From: Micropterus salmoides
Taxonomy: Eukaryota; Chordata; Actinopteri; Centrarchiformes; Centrarchidae
Assembly: GCF_014851395.1 (NCBI RefSeq)
Contig: NW_024042261.1
Span: 37,473,942 to 37,537,941, forward strand
Reading direction: 5' to 3'
Length of the DNA stretch: 64,000 nt
The position numbers were made by a program, and so were the translations under genes. Each line of letters opens with the position of its first letter. The stretch's first letter is position 1. Positions 13,240 to 26,400 of the stretch are shown here, one piece after another. Under the pieces are notes generated by a model that was given only the letters and a program-made list of their open reading frames with translations, did not search any database and had not been told where the DNA came from.

Positions 13240-13805
13240 ATTTAACCGTTTTAAGGTCAATAATGTTCAAAATATCAATATTCGACACCATTTTTGATAC
13301 CACGGGGGGGAAACTCACACAACATTGATTAAATTGAATTTAATTACTAAATTATCTAATCAACCTATCTTAGTAAGTAAAGTTAATTGTACTGTGTGTT
13401 AAGCAGAACAGCATCAGTTCATTTACTTCTGAACTTCGTCAAAGTATTTTGCTAGGTCTGAGGCAGCTCCACCGCTCAGTGCCGTCACTTTTGTACTGGC
13501 TCACTTGTATCCTTTGCCAGCATCCAATCACAAGTGACGAGTACTATCCAATCACAGCACAGTAGGCCGGGACTTGTCGAAACTCAGCAGGAAAGTTCTA
13601 CAGGAAGGAACTAGACAAGTTGACGGCGCTGTGAGTGACAGGAGGCGGGGCTACGTGGGCGCTGCAGCGGTGCGTTTGTGTGTGTCAACTCGCTGTCGGG
13701 AGGAGAGAAGAAAGTTTTCAGTATCAATACTGTGAAAAGAGAGCGTATTAAAACCGTATTCAGAATTGAAATGTATCAAAAAATTGATATTTCTGACAAC
13801 ACTAA
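13240..13805 (+). mobile_element. Probable non-autonomous hAT-like element
   Basis: The right end, read on the minus strand, starts TAGTGTTGTCAGAAATATCA and continues into TTTTTTGATACATTTC. The left side (about 13257-13300) has AATATCAATATTCGACACCA and TTTTTGATACC, a similar inward order. Between them lies a CpG-richer core with CCAATCACAAGTGACG and CCAATCACAGCAC. The left boundary is uncertain by about 20 bp and no target duplication is clear. Confidence 0.42.
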
Positions 13806-16490
13806 TGTGTATCATGGTTGATGGGCTGCTTTCATGCCGTATGATTTCGTACGCCCACGAGTAGTTATTGTGTGTGGATTTGGCATCAGATAAATCAGTG
13901 ATTCTCAGCAACCTGTCCATGCAGCGTGGGCTTCTGGAGCGTACCTCCTGCCAACACAGGTTGTAAGCACAAGGCCAGATGACTAGACTTTAGGAATGAT
14001 GGTGCACTAAAATGAGTATTCACCCTCTGTACTAGCATGCAGTGAAGACCTCACTTAATGTTATGAATAAACCGGCCTAAGGTTCTTTATGAGGGTGTTC
14101 CCTTCTTTTTAACATTTGGTTTTGGCCCAATAAAGTCTCTCTAGGTGGTTCTGAGCGTTTTTCTTTGACAGTATCGCTTCGGTAACAATGAGCTTCCAAT
14201 GGAATGAGCTTTCCTCTGAACTGTAATTAAAGACAGTATATTAGCTACAGGCCTATCATCTATATGCACACACATACACACCAATCATCTGACACATAAA
14301 AACCTGCGCACTGCACAAACATTTTTAAAAAAAGTTAAAAGTAGACTATGTAGCATTTATTAAGGATTATTCATACACACACAAAGAGAATGTATCTCCA
14401 CTAAGTGTTTTAGCGAAGGTGTAGGCACACATTCGTCATTAAGACTCCCTCTCCCAGCTGCACATAGCAATTACCGCTCTGCACTAAACACAATTGGCTG
14501 GGATGATGATGAATGGACAATAATGGAGTTTATAGGATGTCTGCATGTGTGTGTAAGTGTTCCATTTATTCCAGGTGTGCTTTGATTCAAGCCCCTGCGG
14601 TATATGATTACATGCCTTTTGTAAAACTCAATCAGACCTTTATGATGGCAGTTAACAACACATCTAACAAAGCACACACATTGCGAAGCAGCACCTCACT
14701 CAGGTTTAATGAGTCTTTTCAGTAGGCTGTAATCAACAGAGTCACATGGGAGTTCAGTTTTGCTATTAGAGGAAATCCAGGTTTTCCTCTCCTATCACTT
14801 TTATTCCTTCTGCTTTGGTCTGTTTTCTGGTGTCTCTGTTTGAAGGACGTGGACTTGAATGTTAATTGAGTGTAAAAAGGTTTAAATGCAAAAATAATTC
14901 TTTTTACATCACTGATAACATATGATATGTTTTATCCCACCCCTGAAAACTTAAGCACTGGTAGTATTTTCCTGCTTTCATAACGAAGGGTCCATCACCT
15001 TCAGTCTTTAACTCAAGTTAATATCCTTTAAAATGAACTGCCCACAAATCTTGAGGATGACCATTATATCCACTTTAGCAGAGATAGTTTCTATTATCAT
15101 TTTAAATTGCAGCATTTATATTTTATTCAAAGAGCTTTACAATGTACCTCTCATTCAAGGGAGCAATTTGGGGTTCAATGTCTTATCCAAGGACACATGT
15201 GGACACGAGGAGCGGATCCAACCATTGACCTCCTGAGCTGCCCCATTTTAGCAGTTTGATAAGTATTATTGTTTAGTGGCTTAGGTAAAGTTTGGATGGG
15301 CTTGCTAAGCTGCTATGTAAATGAACAGATAGCTATTTCTTTGGGGGAATAATGAAGTGATGGACAATAGCAGCAATGTTGACACATTAACTCATTAGCA
15401 GTAATGATTGCACTTTGCATCCAGTTAAGTCTCATTAAAGTGCAGCAGCTGAATGGCAGTCAGGCTACTTCATGTTTGTTCAGGAAAAAAAGGTAATAAC
15501 ACTATTTAACAATAAAGAACTAAATTACACATTAATTTAAAATATGTTTACGCTTATCATGCATTTGCAAAAATAATTTATTATAGTATGAGGATAATAT
15601 AAGTAATTCAGAGAAACAGATCTGTTAAAAGTAACAATGCATAGTCAGGAGTCTAATACTGTCCAAACAGATACAATTTTATCATTTATGAATAATATAT
15701 CTTATATTAAGTCATATAAACCTTTTGTACTGGGATCTTCCCAGCTAATTTTCTTTGGTAAAAAATCATAATAAACAAAATAGAATAAATTGAAAAAGAA
15801 AGAATATTTAACCAAAAGCTGAACATGAATTAAAAGTGAGGTTGGTATTAGACCTAACCTCCTCACTCCCAAAGCTTGTCAGATAATAATCCTCACCTGC
15901 CTGACCGCCCCTGACCTCTGCACCCTCTGCAGTCGCGCATCTGTGTCAGAAACAGACCTCAGAAAAAGATGGAGTCCTTTGCTGGTTCTTTTGAACCTTA
16001 ACAAATTGGATTTTACCTGCCTGCTGATGATGGATGAGACTGCCCTGGGAAATGAAACATGCGCATCCTCCCAGAGTGCACTTAACTCTGAGAGGTCATG
16101 GGGGGTCACAGAGCCCTCGTTAGGGATGCCGAGGGACGACTTAACGATCTGACCCGGTGATGAGTTGACTGATGGCTCGTTTTGAAGTAATAGAGGTGGC
16201 CTGGGGGAAAGAGGGCTTTAAAATGGAAGGATGGTAATGGGCTGGGGATGTGCGTGTGTCTGCGTGTTATACTATTTTTAAGTCACTTTGAGCGTGTGAG
16301 CATCAGGAAAGTGTTTCTGTGTAGGTTAGAATGTGCGGTCGTCTTAGTGTGAGTGCATAGAGGTGAGACAGAAAGTGTGTGTGTATACACCAACCTGTGT
16401 GTGCTTTGTTTCACCTTGTCATGCCAGCTCTGTGCTCTCGCTCTGCCTGGTTGGATCTCTACAGATACACAAGTAAAGCTCCATTGACAG

Positions 16491-16493
<3 letters not shown>
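13806..16493. other. No recognised gene; repeat-poor islands apart from the SINE fragment
   Basis: 14460-14750 and 15340-15470 look like candidate conserved non-coding DNA (for example GCAGTAATGATTGCACTTTG). Open frames here are short and unsupported. Confidence 0.4.
15120..15246 (-). repeat. tRNA-like SINE, family A, diverged partial copy, minus orientation
   Basis: The stretch with CAATTTGGGGTTCAATGTCT, TTATCCAAGGACACATGTGG and GACCTCCTGAGCTGCCCC is the reverse-complement counterpart of the element at 3485-3765 (AGATACTGAACCCCGAATTG and the tRNA-like head). It is more diverged and lacks the full tail. Confidence 0.5.
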
Positions 16494-16533
<40 letters not shown>

Positions 16534-16635
16534 AGCTTCAGGGCCTGGCTGTTCAAACACAGCTGTCTCTCTCTCTCTCTCTCTCTCATATTTACAAGGA
16601 TGCGCACACACATTATCTCTCTCTCCCACACACTT

Positions 16636-16670
<35 letters not shown>

Positions 16671-16792
16671 CTACAGGGTACTTGGCTTGTTGCTGTAACC
16701 TTTAATAGCTCCCTCTCTGAGATAGTAATGGTTTAAAATGGTATGACGATCTCTCTCTGTCTCTCTCTTTCTTTCTCTCTCTCTCTCTCTCG
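16494..16792 (+). repeat. Compound microsatellite cluster: (GT)n, (CT)n, (CA)n, (CT)n
   Basis: The cluster is (GT) 16494-16531, (CT) about 16565-16587, (CA) 16636-16668 and interrupted (CT) 16751-16791. The (GT) and (CA) tracts are about 100 bp apart and mutually complementary, so they could fold into a hairpin. Cys/Val and Thr/His-rich open frames here are artefacts. Confidence 0.9.
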
Positions 16793-18504
16793 CACTTTCT
16801 GTATAGTTATTCAAGTTCACGGAAATTGCAGTTGCGCTCCGTCTTCAACTTTCGAATGAAAACATGAAATAATACATGGTGGATATTTATTAAAAAAACA
16901 TCTTGATTTATTTAAAAACCTGATTTATGTGCAGGATAAGGTCGGCATTCAAGATTCACTTTTTTCCATGAAATGAAACCAGCACAAATAAAAAATAAAA
17001 GGCTGCATGATGATTTCTGTCCAGAACATGGTATCTTTATTAATCCTATGTTCATTTGGATGTTCTGCCTGGACTATGGATTAAACACCTCTTGTTTGTG
17101 ATTGTGAAAAGCTTTCATTATGTCATCACACCCAGATCTGTCCATTAGGGCTCCGTCACACCGAAACAGCAACACTTCAGGACAGAATCAGTTCATTCCA
17201 ATGGAACTGCTGCAATCAGTGAGTTCAGTCCTGGAGGCAAAGTAAATTCCTGCAGTCCTTCCACATAAAGTTCAGGAAAATTCGTTGGCATTGACCAGTA
17301 CCAATATCTCTCAGTAGGGCTGACCTTTGAGAGAACGAAGAGGCGGAGAGTCCAAAAAGGAAGACGATTTCATATAACCTTGTTCTGCTTGCTCTGAGTA
17401 AAAACTGCTTCACAAAAGAGATGCGACACAATCTGCAGGAGTCGATAGTACAAGTATTTATCCTTGATTATCTATGTTAACTCATTGTCTGGTTAGTTTC
17501 TACCTATTTCAGGGAGATGCACAAATTAATTTTAGTGTGCCAGTTTCACAGTTTGCTTTTCTCCATGTTCACACGTGCAGACTCAAATATTGACTTAAGA
17601 CTGTGTAAATTTCAGAAATATTCTGCCTTCGCAAATGTCCTCTGAAGCGCGGGGACGTCAACCTGGAGCTCGTTTGGTTTCCCTTCAGATGCAAAAGGGT
17701 TGTTTTTCTACTCTAACTCAACTATGTAAAATTACCTACTGATAAAGTTACTACTAAATGCAAGAAAAGATGATTGTCACGACCAACAACTCCCAAATGT
17801 CTGTGATGGAACTTTAATGAGCAAACAAGATCTGATTAGGATCATTGGTGTGTGGAGAGACACTTCACTCGGAAAATGAACAACTTCATCACAAGTCAGT
17901 ATAGAGGCAATGGGAGAAAATAACTGCCCAATCAGAGATGGGTATGTAAATGATGTGCTAAATGCTAAACACGCCTGCAGGCTTAGGGGCTGGTGAAAGG
18001 CCAAAGAGAGTCTGACACTTCAGGTCTGTATGTATGAACAGGGGTTTGTTCAGTTTGTATGTGAGGAACTGTAGGTGCACACAGTACGACAAACAGCAAA
18101 CTGCTCATTCATGCAAAACTAGTGAAACTGTTTCCGCATGCAGCTTAAACATTGATTACACTCATGTTTCTGTCTCCGCTTACTCCCCAAACTTCTTCTG
18201 AGCTCACGAATCTGTCCTCGCATGCTCATAAATCTTGCATTGCACATTGTTTGCTGCTCAAATTTGTTTTGTGCTTGTTCAGTGGATTCATTTTAATGAA
18301 GTTCCTGTCTGGGTTTTAAACATTAAGCCTCTGTTTTGTTTCATCCCTTCCGCTTTATTTCTCTCACATATTTTTATTCTCTAGCTTTATGGGTATGCCT
18401 TTATTTAGCTTTTTATCACGTTATCTTCTGTCTGATGCATGTAGTGCCCAAACATCTTTATACTAATTAATACTAATAATTCTGCCAATGAAAAATTTGT
18501 AGTT

Positions 18505-19235
18505 TTAAAGAGGTGGTATTCTGCTTATTGGCTTTTTTCCTCTCCTTTATTGAGTTATATCTCTTTTTTGTGCAAAGTGAAAAAGCCCAAAGGGAGTTCC
18601 CATCTCCCACAGAAAACTCTGCTCTGAACAGCTTGAAAACAGCTTGTTTTCCCTGTGACGTCACAGGGATGAAAGCAAAATGCGCATCATGTAACACTCG
18701 CCGAGCGGCTAGTCCGACACGCCCTCAGAAACAGCGAGCTGCAGCACACAGCTCTCCTCTCCCTTCCAAACACTAGCTACCCTCCAGGCAGTCAGTGGAC
18801 ATAAAGTTGTTCCTGTGATGTAGAGACAGAGCTCAGTTAAAACTTCATGGATGAAAGATCCTTTTGTTACAGATTAATAACTCACCACTCTGAAACTCTG
18901 GCTCCAGTCCATGTTGCCAAGTCGGCAACATGTAGCCTACAGCTGAACCCGAGCCGTTTACCGGCTTGTCGCTGACCCGCCCTTCTCTGCTTCTGATTGG
19001 CTAGTAGTCCTTAACTAGGAACTGAGCATGTGCAACTCCCAACAAAGATCATGTAGAGACGAGATGTATCACTCCATAGCTAAAACGAAGCCTTCAACAC
19101 AGGCTGAAAAGAGGAGCTGCAGCAATGTGCAGGATGAGAATGAGTTTTTTGAAAATTAAACCATGTAAACCAGTTCTGGTACAACCCCTAATTAAGATTT
19201 TGAACCTGAAAATGGGCACAATACCACCTCTTTGA
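18505..19235 (+). mobile_element. MITE with TTAA-type target site
   Basis: AGAGGTGGTATTCTGC at 18509 and its inverted partner GCACAATACCACCTCT ending 19231 form short TIRs around 723 bp with no coding capacity. The left flank is TTAA (18505-18508), the right flank TTGA (19232-19235), readable as one mutated copy of a TTAA duplication, the target of piggyBac-type elements. The interior (TGACGTCACAGGGATGAAAG, then GATTGGCTAGTAGTCC) resembles a high-copy percomorph repeat as remembered. Confidence 0.6.
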
Positions 19236-19411
19236 AGGTCTGCCTCTGTGTCTTTCACCCCGACTTACTAGTTACTCAGACTCACTGTAGTTACCTATGA
19301 AACAACACTGTTGGCCAGCATGCCTGTCATTGTCTCAGTTACTGTCTCACACACACACATACAATCTATTGTCTTGAGCTTACCACTCCGATGCACATCA
19401 GTATGTTTGTG

Positions 19412-19429
19412 GTGTGTGTGTGTGTGTGT
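19412..19429 (+). repeat. (GT)n microsatellite
   Basis: GGTGTGTGTGTGTGTGTGTT run. Confidence 0.8.
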
Positions 19430-19832
19430 TTGCGTCCACTAGGCATTCTAGTTTACCTGTAGCATTAGTGCCAGTCTGAGCGCTACTCGCCCACTGGGCA
19501 TAACACAGCACTCTGCCCCCAAAGACCACACACACACACTCACATACAGAAATGGTGGTCCATGCAGGCACACATCCTCTAGCGTTTTTGCAAAACAGGC
19601 TGGCTCCCTAAAAACACAGACATGCATGAACACATTCATACGCTCCAAATTTAGGCAGACGAAGCAAAGATCACACAGCCGTCCGGGCAAACAAACAAAC
19701 AAACACACACACACACAAAGACGGTTTCCTGCTTCGCTGAAGAAGAAATGTGAAGGCGAGAACAGCAAAGAATCGCTGAAGTAGAAGAGTGAGAAATAAA
19801 GTAGAAGCGAAATTAAATAAGAGAGTAAGATA

Positions 19833-19849
19833 GAGGAGGAGGAGGAGGA
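19833..19849 (+). repeat. (GGA)n microsatellite
   Basis: GAGGAGGAGGAGGAGGA run; it forms part of a low-complexity antisense open frame. Confidence 0.8.
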
Positions 19850-22459
19850 CAGGAGCAGGGACAGATCAGTGAGGTGGAAACCACAGCGCCAGAGGGAGAG
19901 ATATGTTGTTGTCATTCTGATCTTAAATTCACCTTAACAGACCTTTCTTCAAAACCACCAAATTTCAAAACAGCCCTTTGCTCACTTCACCTTGAAACAC
20001 CCCAAAACTCAATTTAGAATGCATCAAAGGTTGGTGCAAAATACCAAAATACCACAGATATATATGGAAAACCTGTCAAATAAGGGGAACTTACAGTGTA
20101 AACATGATTTAGGATAAATTCAAGATTCACAGTACATGAAATTATCACTTTTCTCAAAATATTAAACTTGGAGTTGGAAATGAAGCTTAACAAGGCATTT
20201 TTATATGGATAAGTCTGCTGTTTAAAGTCTTTGTTTACCAAGGTTGTACTCCAGACATGCCACTGCCGACACATCCTTACACCTAAACAACAAAATAGGT
20301 CGATTGCCAGTGACTCGAAAACGATATATGAAGTTGGAAGTCCCCCTCCAGCGACAGGTGTACCGGACCTTAAGTATGTTACGTAAGTCACTTGATGTTA
20401 AACATGTGATTTCTGTCACATCATGTGTGGGACACTGTGATTATCAGTTTATTTCTGCCGTGTTTGTTACTAAAATTACACCACATAAAATTCAATTTGG
20501 GACAGTCGCCCGTTTACGTAAAGTTGGCGTGAAACCTGGGTAACATTAACAATTAGGTTTGAAGGCAATTGGAGACACAGTGGTCACGTTTCATTGCTCT
20601 GATTGATTGTAGAAAGATACGTTCCACACCAGCTCACTTATAGAAGTAGTTAAAATTAGCCACAGCCACACATTAATGCATCAATAATAAAAAAGCCAAT
20701 TAGTAAGTAGTTAGTAGTTTCAGACAGGCCAGTCTGTGTAGTGAGTACTTTTACTTTTGATACTCTAAGAACACTTGCTGATTAAAATTAAGCTTCCTTT
20801 GCTTAAAACTGAAGAAGAATTACCCCATTTAATTTCCATTTCTGCTTAATGGTAATCTCATACAGAACACACATGGACTTGTTTCAGACTGATATGGAGT
20901 AGAATTTTGAGCAAAGAACCTACCATTCGTAGTCCAGGGTAAGATATCATCATAAATATGCATAAATACATACACAAAGACATCAAATATCCATTTAATG
21001 CAAAAAATTGTGATGAAAAGTTGTAACTTAATTTGCAATAAGTTGTCATTCTGTTCTTCCGTGTCTTCTGGTATCTAGTGGCTGCAGCATGACATCCAGC
21101 TTTCTGAATATTAATGCTCCTATACTCATGCTATATTTATGGAATAACGTTTATATAAGAATGATCTTTTCATTTGGTCAAGGAGAGATAAAAGCCAACT
21201 TTTTACTTCAAGACAGTCCTGAGTGCTAATTATAACCAGTGATGAATCCAAACGTCAGTCTAATTGCAAATCAATAGCACCGGGGGGTTTGAGTGAAGGC
21301 AGTCGCACGCACGTAAATGATCATAATTAAAAAACAATGCCTATAGAACAAATGAAAAATGATTATATTTATGTCCCAGTAGCCACATTTAATCTGCAGC
21401 TCATCAATAGGTTATGTGCAGACTTATCTATGTCTTACAGTTGATTTGATATCAGTCCAATGTAGTATTAGTAGTAGTTTTGTTTACAGAAGCTGCTAGA
21501 AAATAGATTTAGGGTTTGAGATACGCACATATGGTCATCTTGTACTTTCATAGCCCTACAGTATGTGTAATAATGCCGCAGCTCTGTACTTAAAAATTCA
21601 TATGAACTAATGCTGGTTATAAACACAAAATAATTTAACCTTATTAGAATTTAAAGCATTTTAACACGTTGGTTTCTTGTAAATATGGATTTTTCCTGTA
21701 CTCCCAGTAAAAAGTGGTCCATAGGAAGCCAATTCCAATGTCAGATGTTTTGAAAGAGTTACATCAGTATGTAATTATTTACATATTTTATGGAAAGGTG
21801 GGCAGACTGAGGTTAGCAGGGTTTCCCCTCAACCATATCCTGCCTCACCATAGGCTTTTCACACAGGCTGAAACAAACGGCAGAAAAAGTCCACGTAGGG
21901 AGGAGGTTGGGGTGCCAAACACAGATCTTTCACCCAGAAAGCCAATAGGCCAATTTCCCTGTGCGAAATCTCGTAACCATAACATATATTAAGTTACAAG
22001 TTATAAAGAAGAAACAGGACAGTACTTTAATTTTTATTTACCTATTCAATTTATCTTCTTAAGTTTTAATCAAAGTAAATTGCAAATTGCAAATGAAGAG
22101 CTCCCAAATAAGTTTTAAGGTAAAAGAGAGGACTTATTGGGTGTCTTTCAGAGGTAATTAAGTATTTAACTGTTGTAGACTTTTTGTCTTAAAGTATTAA
22201 ACAGGTACTAGTTACTGAGGTCTGAATACTCAAACATTCAACATCTGAAGTGCCACAGTTCTACTCCCCTCGAGCCATTTTGCAAATATTAAATCAATTT
22301 ACAGGATTATTTCCACCTTGACCTTCTTCATATTTCAGAACAGAAGCTAAATGGGAGCTGCAAACATCCCATTCGATGCATGTACACATTGGTCACACAT
22401 GTTAAGACATAAGAAAGCAAGTAATAACACATAATGTAATTAGTTGCTCTTAAGAAAGT

Positions 22460-22605
22460 GCTGGTAGACGCAGCAAACCTTTTTGCAACAGCATGGTTGG
22501 ATGCGCCATCCTGGAAGAGCTGGATTACCTGTGCAATTAGTGAATGGGCTGCAGGAACTGCCTGATTCTACCAGAAGTGACAAGGACACTAGCAAAACAC
22601 AAAAC
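22460..22605 (-). mobile_element. Relic of a Tc1-like transposon (5' portion)
   Basis: Read on the minus strand, the block with ATGGCGCATCCAACCATGCT and GTTGCAAAAAGGTTTGCTG matches, from memory, the N-terminal coding region of a widespread fish Tc1-like family. The match ends abruptly near 22460. No TIR or catalytic domain is visible. This is a third Tc1 lineage in the window. Confidence 0.5.
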
Positions 22606-23261
22606 TAGAGAACAGTCAGTCAGGAAGGAGAAGGAGAGAGCATCTGGTAGATACAGTGACAATTTAGCCCTGCAGGTGGTGCAAGAAGAAAAGTCAGGCT
22701 GTCTTTACAAACTCACATGACAACAGTTGCGAGATATTTCAGTCTGAAACCAAAATGTTGGACTGACTGCATCAAGCTGACGTTACCGGTTACCCAACAG
22801 GTGAATATACCTTTTGGAAGATATCATGTATATCAAGTATTTCACTTGGCCATGGTGCAGAATACGGTTTGTTCCAAGTAGCGGCATTTTGAACTCACTG
22901 TATTTTCTCCTTCCTTTTTGGAGGGAACCTGCTTGAACCTCCGGGGGGGGAGTTGAATTGTCTCTCACTCCCTGCTCTTCAGAAATCCCTGTAACATGTC
23001 AGCTGAGAGGTAATACCTGCATGTCCTTACAGAGTGAACTGACGCCCCTGGAGACATTAGCGCTGCAAAGGTTTGGAAGGGTGGTGGGCATGAAGGGAAT
23101 ACAAGAGAAGAAAAAGAATCAAGGAGACTAAGAGAGGATGTTTTCTTTTCAACACCATCTCTTTCAACTCTCATACTATCTTGCACCCAAACACACAACC
23201 TTTCAACAAACCCCCTCTGTCTCAGACCTCGTTCCACTTTCTTTCTTTTTGGGGGGTCTCC

Positions 23262-23442
23262 CTGTCTGTCGGTAGATGAATGGATGGGTGGATAAATGGA
23301 TAGACATTCGAACTGATGGTTAGATGAATAGATATTGTGGTTGAGTGGAGATGGATGTCAATTAAGCTGGATGAATGGCTGGATGGACATTCCGATGGGT
23401 GGACACAAAGATGGATAGGTGAATATTTGGATGGATGAATTG
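23262..23442 (+). repeat. Degenerate (GATG/GGAT)n satellite-like tract
   Basis: Many scattered TGGATG, GATGAATGGATG and ATAGATGG units over about 180 bp indicate an old tetranucleotide array with point changes and indels. Confidence 0.7.
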
Positions 23443-26400
23443 TGTGATCAATATTACTGTGCTCCAGTGGGCTGAAATGCTCCTGTCATGTTTGTCCACC
23501 ACCTAGAAAAAAAGAAAGGGAAAAGCCTTTGTTTACTCAAAACAGTGGGCTGGTGTGGGAGCCTACCGGATTCAGTATTTAGTCATGTCTACTAAATGTT
23601 TGTGCTGACAGTACTCTGTACAGTATTAGTTTGGGAGGTATTGTGTTATTAAGTGGACCTGTTGGTGGTACCAGACCAAAAGTCAGTTGGATTCATCTCA
23701 TAAGCACCATAGATTTCAAGATGACCCATCCAATCCAAGATCTGTGTTAATGGAGAGGCTTTTTAGAATAAATATTTTTAGGGATTTGAACCTGACAAAG
23801 GTTCTTTCTCCATCACTGCACTCCCTTGGCAGCTGGTGATGGGTTTCCTCCGCTTCTATTCAGCAGCCGGGGATGACCTACATGGCCCTTTTCCAAATAA
23901 CTCTACTATGCATAAAAACACCCCTTTGCGTCTATCTGCAAGTTTATCTGATATATAAGACAAAACAATTCAGTTAACACCACACTTTGTCTAGGTTGAG
24001 GAAACTCTGTTTTTCTTTTTTCTGCAAACCAGCGTATAGACCTTAGTTCAACAAAACAGATAATATTATTAGCTTGGGTCACTGGAAGGGAGAACTGGTC
24101 TTTTCTGTTGGACGTGTCAATCAAAGTTCTTGCCTCTGAATGTTCTCAGCAGGGTGAGAGGTCTCAGAAATAGATTTTAAACTGTGAAACACCAAAAACT
24201 GGAACCAAAGCCAGCGAGACAGTTAAAGGTGAAGGCAGGGCAATCCACCCTGAATTTTGACAGCTAGCACTAAAAAAAAATGGTATGTGGATAAGGTGTT
24301 ACACTGCTGTGTGTATTTATCTCTGAGTTCCAACATAATCCTTCTCCTAGTGGGCTGGAAATCCAGTGAAACAACATTTAGACAATGTGATACTAAACTC
24401 TCTGGATCAGAACAAACAGAAATGGGATTCTTTGAGCCAGAATGTTAGTGTCTCTATTTAAAATGCCTTGCCTCTCGATTCTGTCAGGAGGGAAACGGCG
24501 AAATTCTCTGAAGCGATAACACAATAATTTCTCCATAAAAACTCATTCTCAGTCTCGTTTGTGCATAAACAAGATTCATTCTGCTGTGCTGTAATCCAAT
24601 CCTTCACACTCACACAGTGCCACAAATTTACACCTGGGAGATGTCAGGTACTGCTGCAATTGCAAGGATCAGTTCATTTAACTCCCTCATTAGTGAAATG
24701 TAGCATCTTTCAGGTCACCAGCTTATATAACCTCCTCACAGTATTTTCTATTGTTAGAAAGTTTTAGAAAATGTTTTGCTTCAGTTTCCTCCAACAGCCT
24801 GAAGACATGTTCGTCAGGTGAACTGGAGTCTCCAAATTGTCCACAGCAGTGATCCAGAGTCAGTTTCTCTGTGGCCCAGTTTTTTCAATCTGCGTTCTTT
24901 TCTGTACTTATTTTTTCGCCGGCCTTGTTAAATGTCATCAGTCACTGTCCAAGTATTGTCCTACTTCAAAGTCCATATGTTGCCAAGGATGGTCTAAGTG
25001 CCCTAAAGTTCCTTGTTCCACCCATTTTATTGAAGATGCAAACTTAGGTTAGAGCCAAGTTTCCCAACATAGATTTCATCTTAACCAGTAGCAATAGAAA
25101 AAATCTATGTCTATATGTTTTATTTTTCATACTACTGTTATTATGTAATCAAATGTAGTTTGATGACAGCAGTAGTGATAGTTGTAGAGACTGTTTTAGA
25201 TGAATGTGTTTAGCTTGCCATGTTCAAACTTCCAAGAATGTGAGTTTGAACTTGAGAAAGACCTGCTATGAATTAAACTGATGTCACCTGCTTGATAGTT
25301 TAAAGATGTGGCAACCCTTGCCTCGGTCACTCTGAATATTTCATTCAGTTCAATTTAAGCCTGTGAATAAATCCAGAAGTCTTGGCTTGACTCTCCTGTA
25401 ATAGTGAATGCTTGGTGTCCATGACTGACTCGTGGATCAGAGTTCACCTTTGTTGAAGATTGCAGATTGGCATGGTCTGCCAACAGAAACAGTGTTGGCA
25501 TGCTGCGTTTTGTTTTTGAAATGGAAAAGTCAATTTTCCCAGCCGGGCCGTCAAGCTGTTCTGTACAATAATAATCAGACGACAAACTGCAGCTCTGTTC
25601 ATTGTCGTTAACTGTTTTTAGCTCAATAATTCTTTAAAACCTCCTTCAGACCCTGTCATTGGACTTAAATATCACTTTCATCTGAGTCCAGCATGGTATA
25701 AGGGCTGCAGATGCTGTGAGAAATGAAACAGCACTGGAGAGTAACTTTTGTGACCATTTACATGGGCGTTACTCTCTGAATGTCCTCTATAAACGGCGTA
25801 GTGTTAGGAATGTTGTTCGATGAAATGCAGAGGATGAATATCGCAACATGTATGTGTATGTGACAAATAAAGAACATTTACATTTGTATTTAAATTTACA
25901 TATAAATGAGAGAAAATAGGTCAAGCGTGCCTTTAAATGCCAAAAAAATACAAATGCTGTTATTTGCAGATTTCGGACTTCCCCTGTCATCCTTGTTTTC
26001 ACATTAGATTCCAATGATCTGTGAGAAGCTCCCTCAAGCTAAGCCTGCAGCATTGCCTACTTGGGAAAAGTGAAACACGCATTAAACTCTCACAGTCCAT
26101 ATAGTGAACCTTGTATCTGGACCTGTATTTCTCTGTATATTGTGGGCTAGAAGTGTTCCCTAAGTGTTCCTCGCCCCCCCCCCCATGCATGCTGGGCAAG
26201 CATCCACCTCCTTCTGACCCTTAGTAGGAAGCATAGTCTATTTAAAAGTTTATTTCCAAAAAGGATCATTTCCAAAATCAAATTGTAGGCTATCGTGATT
26301 GTATCTATATTTATTGTGCAGACACATAGTCCAGGAAAGCTTTGCAGTACTGTAGCTTTACATTTCACAACACAAATTGCAAACGTCTCCTCTCTGAATC

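Larger units (their letters stand above)
19236..22459. other. No recognised gene
   Basis: AT-rich with a CA-rich part at 19330-19730. Around 20215-20540 is a CpG-richer block with a 99-codon frame that I cannot assign; it may be a repeat fragment. Confidence 0.5.

Noticed and set aside
19448..19915. 155-codon open frame with Ser/Leu and Cys/Val runs
   Set aside because: Produced by reading through (GGA)n and (CA)n simple repeats.
23262..23442. Possible CRISPR-like array of repeated units
   Set aside because: Units are overlapping tetranucleotide variants without regular repeats or spacers; this is a decayed microsatellite.
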